The notes under the pieces were generated by a model. It ran no database searches. It saw nothing but the letters and a program-made list of their open reading frames with translations, and was not told where the DNA came from. Made by a program: the position numbers and the translations under genes. DNA of 7,411 nucleotides from Gemmatimonadota bacterium (lineage in GTDB: Bacteria > Latescibacterota > UBA2968 > UBA8231), in the NCBI GenBank assembly GCA_009845645.1, contig VXZF01000112.1, positions 1 through 7,411 of the forward strand, written 5' to 3'. This document shows, one piece after another, positions 1-5,937 of the stretch; position 1 is the stretch's first letter, and every line of letters starts with the position of its first letter.

Positions 1-138
1 CGACAGCGTCACGTGCTGCGGCTCCGAGAGTGTGAAGTGGATCGTGGTGACCGGATTGAAGGGATTCGGGTAGATGCTGTCGAGCTTCGTCTTCTGGGGT
101 GCCACTTGGTCCGAGGCAGCGCTGGTTATTGATGTCGC
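1..138 (-). pseudogene. C-terminal sorting tail (YPNPFNP type) of the beta-helix protein, out of frame with its upstream part; runs off the window
   Basis: Read on the minus strand from 138 to 1, this frame is open for 46 codons without a stop. It contains SIYPNPFNPVTTIHFTLSEP, followed by a beta-strand-like stretch ending QHVTLS at the window edge. The YPNPFNP...F.L pattern is the hallmark of type IX secretion-like or FlgD Ig-like C-terminal tails, usually about 80-90 residues long, that direct or anchor exported proteins. It has no plausible start codon with a ribosome site. It directly follows the ORF ending at the TAA at 126-128 but in a different frame, so it is best read as the 3' end of that same gene. 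Restoring one G in the run at 138-140 would join them as ...WPIEVG-ATSITSAASDQV... The motif is clear; the joining is inference. Confidence 0.7.
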
Positions 139-767
139 CCGACCTCTATGGGCCAGCCCTCCAGCAACTCGTGCCAGGGGGCGACGGGCAGATTGCCGTC
201 TTGGTCGCGGGCGTACCCGAACATGCGCCACCTTCCCCCGAGGGCCTGATCGGACACCCTAAATCGCGTTGTGAAGTGAATGCGGTCGCGGCCGGCGGTT
301 CCCCAAGCCGTCTCTGTGCCGTCGACGTACAGGCCCTCGATCCCCGTGAGATCCGTCCAATCCGCTGAACCCTCTTCCTCCCTCGCGTACACGGACCCAC
401 TGGCACCGCGAATGAAGTAGCTGTCGCTGGCTGAGAACTTCTCCAGAGCGATGCGGTCGCCGGTGGCGGAGGCGAGGTGCCCGGAGCTGATGAGCTGGAC
501 GCCGATCTCGGCGATGTCATTCGCGCCCTGAGGGTCAACGGCCAGCGCGTGCAGGTCGTACCAGGTGTTGGTCTCGAGGGTATCGACGCGTTCCTCTGCG
601 CCGGGCAGGGTGACATACATGTGTCCGACGAAAGGACTGGGGCTCGAATCCGGGAAGGGATGGCGGGGCGCAGAGCTCAGGGCGCTGTTGTACTTGAAGA
701 GCCGGCCGTCGACGAACAGATTGTAAGCCACGAACTTCGTCTCCCCCTCGTAGTCGTAGTCGTCCAC
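126..767 (-). CDS. Second half of the secreted beta-helix protein: beta-rich extracellular domain, separated by an in-frame amber codon
   Basis: This 213-codon stretch is in exactly the same frame as the beta-helix ORF. Only the TAG at 783-785 and five sense codons (RRLLW) lie between the two. The nominal GTG start at 767 has no Shine-Dalgarno sequence, so it is probably not an independent gene. It is rich in aromatic and acidic residues (VDDYDYEGETKF, VGHMYVTLPGAEERVDTL, WRMFGYARDQDGNLPVAPWH), as expected of an exported beta-sandwich domain. I do not recognise a named family. WRMFGYARDQDGN resembles strands of extracellular Ig-like modules. The frame closes at TAA 126-128, just before the YPNPFNP tail in another frame. 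It is likely non-functional as it stands, unless the amber is read through or the lesions are sequencing errors. Confidence 0.6.
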   Translation of the reverse strand: MDDYDYEGETKFVAYNLFVDGRLFKYNSALSSAPRHPFPDSSPSPFVGHMYVTLPGAEERVDTLETNTWYDLHALAVDPQGANDIAEIGVQLISSGHLASATGDRIALEKFSASDSYFIRGASGSVYAREEEGSADWTDLTGIEGLYVDGTETAWGTAGRDRIHFTTRFRVSDQALGGRWRMFGYARDQDGNLPVAPWHELLEGWPIEVGRHQ

Positions 768-782
768 CCACAGCAGCCGACG

Positions 783-1793
783 CTACGGATCCGTGGCGTT
801 CACGTTGTCCCCTATGTAGATGTTGTGGAGCACGGCTTCGGCGATGTAATTGCCGTTGTGCGTTGGATCGCCGAAGTCCAGCATCCGGGAGTACCCGCCG
901 ACCGAGTAGTCTCCGCAGCCGGGATCGAAGTAGTTTCCGGTGATCTCCAGGCTGCCGCTCTTGAAGGCCATGGGCCGAGTGCGCTCGAAGATGTTGTCGC
1001 GGACCACGGCTCGGATCGCGTACCCGCCTTGGGGATGGGTATCGACGCAGGCCTGCCATTGCTCCAGATCGTTGTCGTGGAAGTAGTTGTTCTCCACGGT
1101 GAACCGGGTCTGCGGGCTGTTGGAGGCAATGGAATGGCGGTTGAAGGTGAATTCGTTGCGCGATATGGCGACTTCGGAACCGCCGGTGGCCATGGTCGTC
1201 CCCGTAATGCTGATCCCATAGCCGAAGCCATTGCGATAGTTCTCGTGCAGGTAGCTTCCGGTGACCACGCCCTCGCGGGAATTCATGAAGTCGATCCCCT
1301 TGCGGAAGCGGGTGATCTCGCAGTTGTCGATTTCGAGTTGGTCGTGCCCGACAACGGCGATGCCGTCTCCTGTTCCCGCCTCGTGGGTAATGGCTCCCAC
1401 GAGCTTGAGGCTTTTGAAGGTCACGGCGTCGCTGGCCACGTGGAACAGGTCGAGGTCGCTGTCTTCGGTGTAGCACACGGAGGGAGGGGAGTCCCAGTAC
1501 GGCGGATCATTCGGCTCTCCCGGCTCGACCTCGCCCACGTCCACGAGTTTGGCCGCGCCGAGAAGGGTGATGCTCTTGTCGATGACGACCGTCTCGGCGA
1601 ACAGGTACTCTCCCCCTAAAAACACCAGTGTGTCCCCTGTGAAGGCTCTGGACACGGCCTCCTGAACTGCCGCGCTGGTGAAGCCCTCCACCTGTAGGCC
1701 CTGGGCGGGAGCCACGAGGGCTGGCAGCAGGGCCACTAGCCACGCCCGGACGGCGGATGTCTTTGCTCTAGTCTTCTCGTTCCTCTTCTCCAT
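783..1793 (-). CDS. Secreted right-handed parallel beta-helix protein, N-terminal half, ended by a premature amber stop
   Basis: I chose the ATG at 1791-1793 (MEKRNEKTRAK...). It begins a good signal peptide: a basic start, then the hydrophobic core WLVALLPALVAP, with cleavage likely near PAQG. A GGAAGG lies 11 nt upstream. Longer versions begin with a rare TTG at 1889 and add unconvincing residues before the signal. The mature part shows beta-helix turns: VFLGGEYLFAETVVIDKSITLLG (the usual opening of NosD or pectate-lyase-like helices), DGIAVVGHDQLEIDNCEITRF, SEVAISRNEFTFNRHSIASN, AVVRDNIFERTRPMAFKSG and LEITGNYFDPG. Such domains bind or cleave polysaccharides; no catalytic residues can be assigned. 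The ORF ends NVNATDP then TAG, and the same frame continues as coherent exported protein, so the stop probably arose by a point change such as CAG to TAG. The whole gene would exceed 600 residues. Confidence 0.8.
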   Translation of the reverse strand: MEKRNEKTRAKTSAVRAWLVALLPALVAPAQGLQVEGFTSAAVQEAVSRAFTGDTLVFLGGEYLFAETVVIDKSITLLGAAKLVDVGEVEPGEPNDPPYWDSPPSVCYTEDSDLDLFHVASDAVTFKSLKLVGAITHEAGTGDGIAVVGHDQLEIDNCEITRFRKGIDFMNSREGVVTGSYLHENYRNGFGYGISITGTTMATGGSEVAISRNEFTFNRHSIASNSPQTRFTVENNYFHDNDLEQWQACVDTHPQGGYAIRAVVRDNIFERTRPMAFKSGSLEITGNYFDPGCGDYSVGGYSRMLDFGDPTHNGNYIAEAVLHNIYIGDNVNATDP

Positions 1794-1909
1794 CGCTCGC
1801 CATACCTTCCCTGAAAGCCCATTGTAGGAGTGTCGCATACGGCCCTTATTAGGACAATTGATATAAGAAGCCGCAACATCGCCATCCAAGAGTAGAGGAA
1901 TAAACGAAA
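1794..1909. other. Divergent intergenic region between the beta-helix gene and the small plus-strand ORF
   Basis: This AT-richer stretch separates the minus-strand beta-helix gene from the plus-strand genes. It should hold promoters for both directions. The AT-rich core near 1848-1868 (TTATTAGGACAATTGATATA) is the best place for them, but I cannot assign a -35/-10 pair with confidence. At its right end AGAGGAA (1894-1900) is a good ribosome binding site for the ATG at 1910. Confidence 0.35.
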
Positions 1910-2029
1910 ATGGCGCGGCAAAAAAAGAAAACCACTAAGAAGCAAAAGCCTTCCGACCCATTCTCGAAACTCACTTGGGAAGACCTAGAGGAAGTGCCCC
2001 GTGCCGAAGAGAAGAATAGCGTACAATAG
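1910..2029 (+). CDS. Small 39-aa lysine-rich protein, possibly the 5' remnant of a SWIM zinc-finger gene
   Basis: This short frame has a proper start: AGAGGAA sits 9 nt before the ATG. It encodes MARQKKKTTKKQKPSDPF, then SKLTWEDLEEVPRAEEKNSVQ. From memory, SWIM zinc-finger proteins of many environmental bacteria begin with a lysine-rich tail followed by an F-x-x-LTWxDLxEWAG motif. Here the match runs through LTWEDLEE and then stops abruptly before the conserved WAG. The zinc-binding C-x-C...C-x-H motif and the rest of the protein are absent. I therefore think it is a degraded 5' fragment, though a genuine basic microprotein is possible. The frame and ribosome site are seen directly; the SWIM origin rests on about a dozen residues. 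Confidence 0.45.
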   Translation: MARQKKKTTKKQKPSDPFSKLTWEDLEEVPRAEEKNSVQ

Positions 2030-2079
2030 CTGCGGCGGATGGACGAGACGAGGATTCTCATCTGACTATAGGAGCTTGT

Positions 2080-2109
2080 ATGGAACCCCGGGAACACCAT
2101 GACCATTGA
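2080..2109 (+). other. Candidate 9-codon upstream ORF overlapping the sulfotransferase start
   Basis: ATG at 2080 opens a nine-residue peptide (MEPREHHDH) closing at TGA 2107-2109, eight bases past the sulfotransferase ATG. It has a better ribosome site (AGGAG, 2070-2074) than the sulfotransferase itself, which has only a weak GGGAA. It could feed ribosomes to the downstream start by termination and reinitiation. It may equally be chance. Confidence 0.25.
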
Positions 2110-2938
2110 TCGCCAGTCAGTTCGGGTTAAGGCGTTTTGTGTCGGGCAGGCAAAGTCTGGAACGGCATCTCTCGTTGGGCTACTTTCAGCTAACTACCGA
2201 GTGGTTCACGAGCCTGAGCGCGAGGAGCTACTCAGTATGATACTTCGCGAATCTCAGGGTACACTCTCCACCGTCGACTTCCGAGAGTATCTTCTTCAGC
2301 GCGATGCCCGGCTGGACTTGGAGTATGATGTCGCTTGGGCAAACCAATTTATCATCGACCATTTGTTGCACCTTTTCCCAGCCGCGAAGTTCATAATTCT
2401 CATTCGCGATAGCTATACGTGGCTTCAATCGGTTATCGGCCACCTCGTCAGTCGCGACGTGCCCTCTGACGTTTTGGCGTTCCTCAAGTGGTGGTTTAAA
2501 CCAGAACGCTATCCCCACTCGCGTCACGATCGCGCTCTTGCGGAGCAAAGACTTTTTTCGGTTGCGGCGTACTTACATGCTTGGAACCAGCACATCGACG
2601 AGTGCACTCAGTCAATTCCAGCAGATCGGCGGCTTGTACTAAGAACGCATGAGTTGGTTCGTACGCATCAGCGATTGGCAGACTTCTTGCGAATACCAGT
2701 GGATTCGCTCGATGTTGCCAGTGGACATCTAAACCGCAGCACTTGGTCGAACCGAATCGAGTCCTTCGTAGATCCAGCCTACATCGACGACATGATTCAA
2801 TCGCTATGTGGAGACAACATGGCCCTGTATTTTCCCGAACTCAGAAGTGCTCAGGATGTGTCGCGGCTATGGGAAGCAGTTTCCCGAACTCAGAAGTGCT
2901 CAGGATGTGTCGCGGCTATGGGAAGCAGTGCCACGTGA
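2099..2938 (+). CDS. Sulfotransferase family protein (PAPS-dependent), with C-terminus altered by a tandem duplication
   Basis: Sulfotransferases move a sulfuryl group from PAPS to a hydroxyl or amine on a carbohydrate, peptide or small molecule; the acceptor cannot be told here. The 5'-phosphosulfate loop is GQAKSGTASL at residues 16-25, with the usual K-S-G-T core. The 3'-phosphate site is FIILIRDSYTWLQS at about 98-111, with R103 and S111 in the expected places. HEPE at 37-40 and the helical middle also fit the family. ATG 2099 is the first start in frame after TAG 2069-2071, so the N-terminus is settled. Near the 3' end an exact 49-bp tandem repeat shifts the frame. The protein now ends SRTQKCSGCVAAMGSSAT (279 residues). 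Without the duplication it would end PREAPS at TAA 2949-2951 (267 residues). All visible catalytic motifs lie upstream, so it may still be active. Confidence 0.82.
   Translation: MTIDRQSVRVKAFCVGQAKSGTASLVGLLSANYRVVHEPEREELLSMILRESQGTLSTVDFREYLLQRDARLDLEYDVAWANQFIIDHLLHLFPAAKFIILIRDSYTWLQSVIGHLVSRDVPSDVLAFLKWWFKPERYPHSRHDRALAEQRLFSVAAYLHAWNQHIDECTQSIPADRRLVLRTHELVRTHQRLADFLRIPVDSLDVASGHLNRSTWSNRIESFVDPAYIDDMIQSLCGDNMALYFPELRSAQDVSRLWEAVSRTQKCSGCVAAMGSSAT
2831..2929 (+). repeat. Exact 49-bp tandem duplication at the 3' end of the sulfotransferase gene
   Basis: Copy one spans 2832-2880 and copy two 2881-2929, with no mismatch. A shared T at 2831 and 2880 gives one base of microhomology. Forty-nine is not a multiple of three, so copy two is read in a different frame and the native C-terminus is lost. 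Perfect identity points to a recent event or an assembly artefact. Confidence 0.95.
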
Positions 2939-2951
2939 AGCTCCGAGCTAA

Positions 2952-3126
2952 GGATCCGACAACCCAACCACTAACGAGTGACTAGCTATCCGCGCTGCGT
3001 CTCTGTCGCTCTTTGGCCTTCGGCAACTCGGCTGTGCCAAGTTAGCAAACCGTGGCAACGTTACCTGCTATGCAGCTTAAGAAACTATCCCTGCCCGTTT
3101 AAGGTTAGACTCACTATGCCCACGGC
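2952..3126. other. Intergenic stretch with no recognised gene
   Basis: I see no coding frame of note, no RNA gene and no strong terminator. Only weak short inverted matches occur (TTGGC...GCCAA, about 3014-3040), too short and without a T run to call as a rho-independent terminator. Confidence 0.4.
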
Positions 3127-3154
3127 TTGACAGCCTGTGAAAAATGTATATGTT
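3127..3154 (+). promoter_or_regulatory. Probable sigma-70-type promoter of the ATPase gene
   Basis: TTGACA (3127-3132) is a perfect -35 box. TATGTT (3149-3154) lies 16 bases downstream and matches the -10 consensus at four of six positions. Transcription would begin near 3161, giving a leader of about 34 nt. The leader shows no clear Shine-Dalgarno before the ATG at 3195. The -10 overlaps the left arm of the inverted repeat, which suggests that bound protein or hairpin formation controls this promoter. Confirmation needs a 5' end map. Confidence 0.5.
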
Positions 3155-3178
3155 GTCGTCAAATTGCTGTGAAAAATG
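3135..3178 (+). repeat. Direct repeat CTGTGAAAAATG, two copies 32 bp apart
   Basis: CTGTGAAAAATG occurs at 3135-3146 and 3167-3178. The 32-bp spacing is about three helical turns, so both copies face the same side of the DNA. One lies in the promoter spacer. The other lies between the arms of the inverted repeat and overlaps the right arm by two bases. This is consistent with cooperative operator sites, but the binder is unknown. Confidence 0.6.
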
Positions 3179-3189
3179 ACGACAACATA
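3149..3189. promoter_or_regulatory. Perfect 13-bp inverted repeat, candidate operator or leader hairpin of the ATPase gene
   Basis: The left arm TATGTTGTCGTCA (3149-3161) is exactly complementary to the right arm TGACGACAACATA (3177-3189), with a 15-nt spacer. It covers the predicted -10 region and start site and ends five bases before the ATG of the ATPase. It has no following T run, so it is not an intrinsic terminator. The arms are long enough for a dimeric DNA-binding protein. The ATPase itself carries a winged-helix-like region and could bind here, but that is speculation. Confidence 0.65.
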
Positions 3190-3194
3190 GTCAA

Positions 3195-4346
3195 ATGACG
3201 ATTCCGCGTATATTTGCAGCCCCTAAAAAGAGCTTCTTTCTCTTAGGACCGCGCGGCGTTGGAAAAAGCACCTATTTGCGAGTCGCTTTTCCCGATGCGC
3301 ACGTCATCAATTTGCTCGCCGAGGATACGTACCAGCGCCTGCTTGCAAATCCAGGGCTCCTAGCCGCAGAACTGCGGGCTGTGCCCGGCGACCGCTGGGT
3401 GGTTTTAGACGAGATGCAGAGACTGCCGGCGCTGCTCAATGAAGTACACCGTTTTATCGAAGAAAAGGGTCTGCGCTTTGTTTTGTGCGGATCGAGCGCA
3501 AGAAAGCTCAAACGGGCAGGTGTCAACCTGCTCGCAGGGCGCGCCCTGTATCGCGCAATGCACCCCTTTATTCCCGAAGAATTGGGAGAGCGGTTCGCGC
3601 TCGACGACGCTTTGCAACACGGTTTGCTGCCCATTGTATGGGATTCAGAGGACAGAGCAGAGACGCTCATTGCCTATACGCAAATGTACCTGAAAGAAGA
3701 GATTCAAGCCGAGGCTCTAGTGCGTAACCTGCCGGGATTTGCACGCTTTCTGCCCGTTGCGGCGCTCTTTCACGGTCAGACCCTGAACGTGACCAACATT
3801 GCCAGAGAAGCCCAAGTTGCCCGCACGACGGTGACGGGTTATCTGGAGATCCTAGCGGAAACGCTCCTCTGCTTTCAACTTCCTGCCTATGAGACCCGAT
3901 TGCGCGTGCGCGAACGCAAATTGCCCAAGTGGTATTGGTGTGACCCCGGTATTGTGCGAGCTATGAAAAAGGGCACGACGCCTCCAACACCAGAGGAACG
4001 CGGTGTCCTATTTGAAGGACTGATTGCACAGTTGATTCGGTCGTACACAGACTATCGCAATCTGTGTGACGAATGCTTCTATTGGGGAACCGTTGCGCAA
4101 ACTCAAACTGAGGTCGATTTCTTGCTCAAACGCGGGGGAGAATTTGTCGCCATTGAGGTCAAGTCCGGCAGTGTATTTACCGAATCTTGGTGCAAAGGGT
4201 TGAGAGTGCTAGCCGACTTAGCAGGTTTGTGCCGACGCATTGTCGTCTATCCCGAAGGGCCTGAGTTACAAACGGCAGATGGCATTGAGATTCTGCCATT
4301 ATCGCAATTTTCCAATCTGTTGGCCGCTGATGCTCTGTGGTCATAA
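3195..4346 (+). CDS. AAA_14/DUF4143 family ATP-binding protein
   Basis: At 383 residues this is the normal length for the family, which joins an AAA+ P-loop ATPase to a C-terminal DUF4143 region. Walker A is GPRGVGKST (18-26). Walker B is WVVLDEMQRLP (68-78), with D72 and E73. RFVLCGSSARKLKRAGVNLL (94-113) is the family's sensor-like stretch. A winged-helix-like segment lies near 195-232 (LNVTNIAREAQVARTTVTGYLEIL). The end shows a PD-(D/E)XK-like pattern: E274, then TEVDFLL (D308), then IEVKSG (E321, K323). The family is widespread and often horizontally transferred; its cellular role is poorly known and a nuclease activity is not established. The start is the ATG five bases after the upstream inverted repeat. 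Its stop lies inside the start of the next gene, so the two may share a transcript. Confidence 0.9.
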   Translation: MTIPRIFAAPKKSFFLLGPRGVGKSTYLRVAFPDAHVINLLAEDTYQRLLANPGLLAAELRAVPGDRWVVLDEMQRLPALLNEVHRFIEEKGLRFVLCGSSARKLKRAGVNLLAGRALYRAMHPFIPEELGERFALDDALQHGLLPIVWDSEDRAETLIAYTQMYLKEEIQAEALVRNLPGFARFLPVAALFHGQTLNVTNIAREAQVARTTVTGYLEILAETLLCFQLPAYETRLRVRERKLPKWYWCDPGIVRAMKKGTTPPTPEERGVLFEGLIAQLIRSYTDYRNLCDECFYWGTVAQTQTEVDFLLKRGGEFVAIEVKSGSVFTESWCKGLRVLADLAGLCRRIVVYPEGPELQTADGIEILPLSQFSNLLAADALWS

Positions 4347-5395
4347 GCACCCTCGTGAAACAGGAACCAGTACCAACGCCTTCCCCCATTCTCTTGACGG
4401 GCGCAACCGGCTACATCGGCGGGCGGCTGTTGCACGTGTTGCAAAATGCCGGGCATCGGGTGCGCTGTGTAACTCGGCGTCCGGAGGCACTCCAATCTTA
4501 TGTTGTGCCAACGACGGAAGTGGTCAGCGGCAACGTCCTCGACCAAGAGAGTCTAACGGGGACGATGGACGGCGTCGAGATTGCCTACTACATGGTCCAT
4601 TCCATGGGTTCAAAGGGCGATTTCGAGGAACAGGACCGCCGGGCCGCGCATAACTTTGGCCAAGAGGCGCGTCGGGCGGGCGTCGAGCGGATTATCTATC
4701 TCGGCGGTCTCGGCGAAACGAGTGGGGAACTGTCCCCGCATCTTAGAAGCCGGCAGGAGGTCGCCGAGGTCTTGCGCGCATCGGGGGTGCAGGTCGTCGA
4801 GTTTCGCGCCTCTATTGTCATTGGTTCTGGCAGTCTGTCGTTTGAGATGATTCGCTCGCTGGTGGAGCGGCTTCCCGTGATGGTCACTCCGCGTTGGGTG
4901 AACGTCACTGCACAGCCGATAGCGATTGACGATCTGCTGCAATATCTCTCGGCCGCACTAGACCTAAAAACCGATGACCATGCAACTTTTGAAATCGGCG
5001 GTCCTGATTCGGTTTCTTATGGCGACCTGATGAGGGAGTACGCGCGTCAGCGCCAGCTCAGGCGGCTGATGATTCCCGTGCCGTTGTTGACGCCGCGCCT
5101 CTCTAGCCTCTGGCTCGGTCTGGTGACGCCCTTGTACGCCCGGATTGGGCGAAAACTTATCGACAGCATCCGTCACCCGACGGTCGTCCGCGACAATGCA
5201 GCCCAGCAGACCTTTCCGCACATTCGGCCCCAAGGAGTGCGCGAGGCCATCGCAAGTGCTCTTGGCAACGAAGGCCGCGAATGTGCTGCAACGCACTGGG
5301 CCGATGCGCATCAACGGGAGCCTGCGAAGGAACGGGGCGCGGAAAGTCGTGCTAGCCGACCAAGAGCAAGCGACGGTGAGGAGAATTCTTTATGA
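4337..5395 (+). CDS. Atypical SDR / NAD(P)-binding epimerase-like protein (YbjT type) lacking the C-terminal DUF2867 domain
   Basis: The Rossmann nucleotide site is TGATGYIG at residues 21-28. The strand-loop [10 protein letters not shown] (83-92) and [10 protein letters not shown] (118-127) are signatures of the YbjT-like atypical SDRs. These proteins keep the NAD(P) fold but lack the classic Tyr-x-x-x-Lys active site, and their substrates are mostly unknown. Full-length relatives of about 480-500 residues carry a DUF2867 lipid-binding-like domain after a conserved NEDREFAATRWSDA stretch. Here that stretch is present ([14 protein letters not shown], about 311-324). The protein then runs into a polar, arginine- and glutamate-rich tail and ends at 352, so DUF2867 is missing. 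The start is uncertain: GTG 4337 overlaps the ATPase gene by 10 nt, and GTG 4355 is an in-frame alternative; neither has a clear ribosome site. The TGA overlaps the next gene's start as ATGA. Confidence 0.82.
   Translation: MVISTLVKQEPVPTPSPILLTGATGYIGGRLLHVLQNAGHRVRCVTRRPEALQSYVVPTTEVVSGNVLDQESLTGTMDGVEIAYYMVHSMGSKGDFEEQDRRAAHNFGQEARRAGVERIIYLGGLGETSGELSPHLRSRQEVAEVLRASGVQVVEFRASIVIGSGSLSFEMIRSLVERLPVMVTPRWVNVTAQPIAIDDLLQYLSAALDLKTDDHATFEIGGPDSVSYGDLMREYARQRQLRRLMIPVPLLTPRLSSLWLGLVTPLYARIGRKLIDSIRHPTVVRDNAAQQTFPHIRPQGVREAIASALGNEGRECAATHWADAHQREPAKERGAESRASRPRASDGEENSL
5376..5384 (+). promoter_or_regulatory. Strong ribosome binding site of the macrodomain gene, inside the SDR gene's 3' end
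   Basis: GTGAGGAGA contains GAGGAG (5378-5383), eight bases before the ATG at 5392. It fixes this start, and because it lies within the SDR coding region it favours translational coupling of the two genes. Confidence 0.75.
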
Positions 5396-5937
5396 CGATA
5401 AAAATCAACCAAACGACCCTCGTGCTAGTGCGCGGAGATATTACAGGGGAACGAGTCGATGCGATTGCCAACGCTGCCAACGAGGGACTCATGGGCGGTG
5501 GTGGTGTCGATGGTGCCATTCATCGCGCTGGGGGACCGGTCATTGCGGCGGAATGCAGCGCAATTCGCGCCAAGCAGGGCGGTTGTCCCACGGGTCAAGC
5601 TGTCATCACGACGGGGGGCAACCTTCCTGCGAAGTACATCATCCATACCGTAGGGCCGATCTGGCGAGGCGGAACTGCTGGTGAGGCCGAACTTCTTGCT
5701 AGCTGTTATCGGGAGAGCTTAGGACTCGCAGTGGAGCACGGCATCAAGACGATTGCCTTCCCTTCTATCAGCACTGGCGTGTACGGTTATCCGGTTGATC
5801 AAGCCGCGGTCATCGCGCTCAATGAGGTGAAGCAATTCCTCGAAGCGCATGATTATCTCGATGAGGTGCGCTTTGTCCTCTTCGATGATGTGACGTACGG
5901 GGCTTACGAGAATGCCCTAGCGACGATGAAAGTGTAA
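5392..5937 (+). CDS. Macrodomain protein, probable O-acetyl-ADP-ribose deacetylase / ADP-ribosylhydrolase
   Basis: At 181 residues this is a stand-alone macrodomain of the YmdB/MacroD type. Family members bind ADP-ribose and hydrolyse O-acetyl-ADP-ribose or mono-ADP-ribose on proteins, in the cytoplasm. Visible motifs in order: GDIT (15-18), contacting the adenine; NAANEGL (27-33); the catalytic loop [14 protein letters not shown] (35-48) with D40 of the MacroD class; [14 protein letters not shown] (76-89); and the phosphate-binding loop [12 protein letters not shown] (123-134), whose Y131 stacks on the distal ribose. All key positions are intact. It overlaps the upstream SDR stop in an ATGA. 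Both proteins handle NAD-related nucleotides, which hints at a shared role, but adjacency alone does not prove one. YmdB's other reported role, RNase III inhibition, cannot be judged here. Confidence 0.93.
   Translation: MTIKINQTTLVLVRGDITGERVDAIANAANEGLMGGGGVDGAIHRAGGPVIAAECSAIRAKQGGCPTGQAVITTGGNLPAKYIIHTVGPIWRGGTAGEAELLASCYRESLGLAVEHGIKTIAFPSISTGVYGYPVDQAAVIALNEVKQFLEAHDYLDEVRFVLFDDVTYGAYENALATMKV

Noticed and set aside
135..142. Programmed ribosomal frameshift joining the domain to its sorting tail
   Set aside because: The local sequence has no X-XXY-YYZ slippery heptamer and no clear stimulatory structure, so a base deletion is simpler.
783..785. Amber codon as pyrrolysine or another recoding site
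   Set aside because: There is no supporting element in the window, and TAG serves as the true stop of the acyltransferase gene.
535..1476. Second minus-strand frame of 313 codons
   Set aside because: It is arginine-rich shadow translation of the beta-helix gene in another frame, with no family motif.
477..1619. Long plus-strand open frame of 380 codons across the beta-helix region
   Set aside because: It is antisense to the beta-helix gene, has no recognisable domain or ribosome site, and its valine- and glycine-rich composition is what the complement of that gene would give.
2743..2985. Plus-strand frame ending past the sulfotransferase stop
   Set aside because: It exists only because the 49-bp duplication puts the same repeat in several frames; it has no start signals of its own.
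3149..3189. Inverted repeat read as an intrinsic terminator
   Set aside because: There is no T run after the right arm, and it overlaps a promoter-like element just before an ATG, so an operator or leader role is more likely.
3195..5937. ATPase, SDR and macrodomain as a known anti-phage defence operon
   Set aside because: Macrodomains and AAA ATPases occur in some defence systems, but no established system has this three-gene order to my knowledge, and none of the usual effectors is present.
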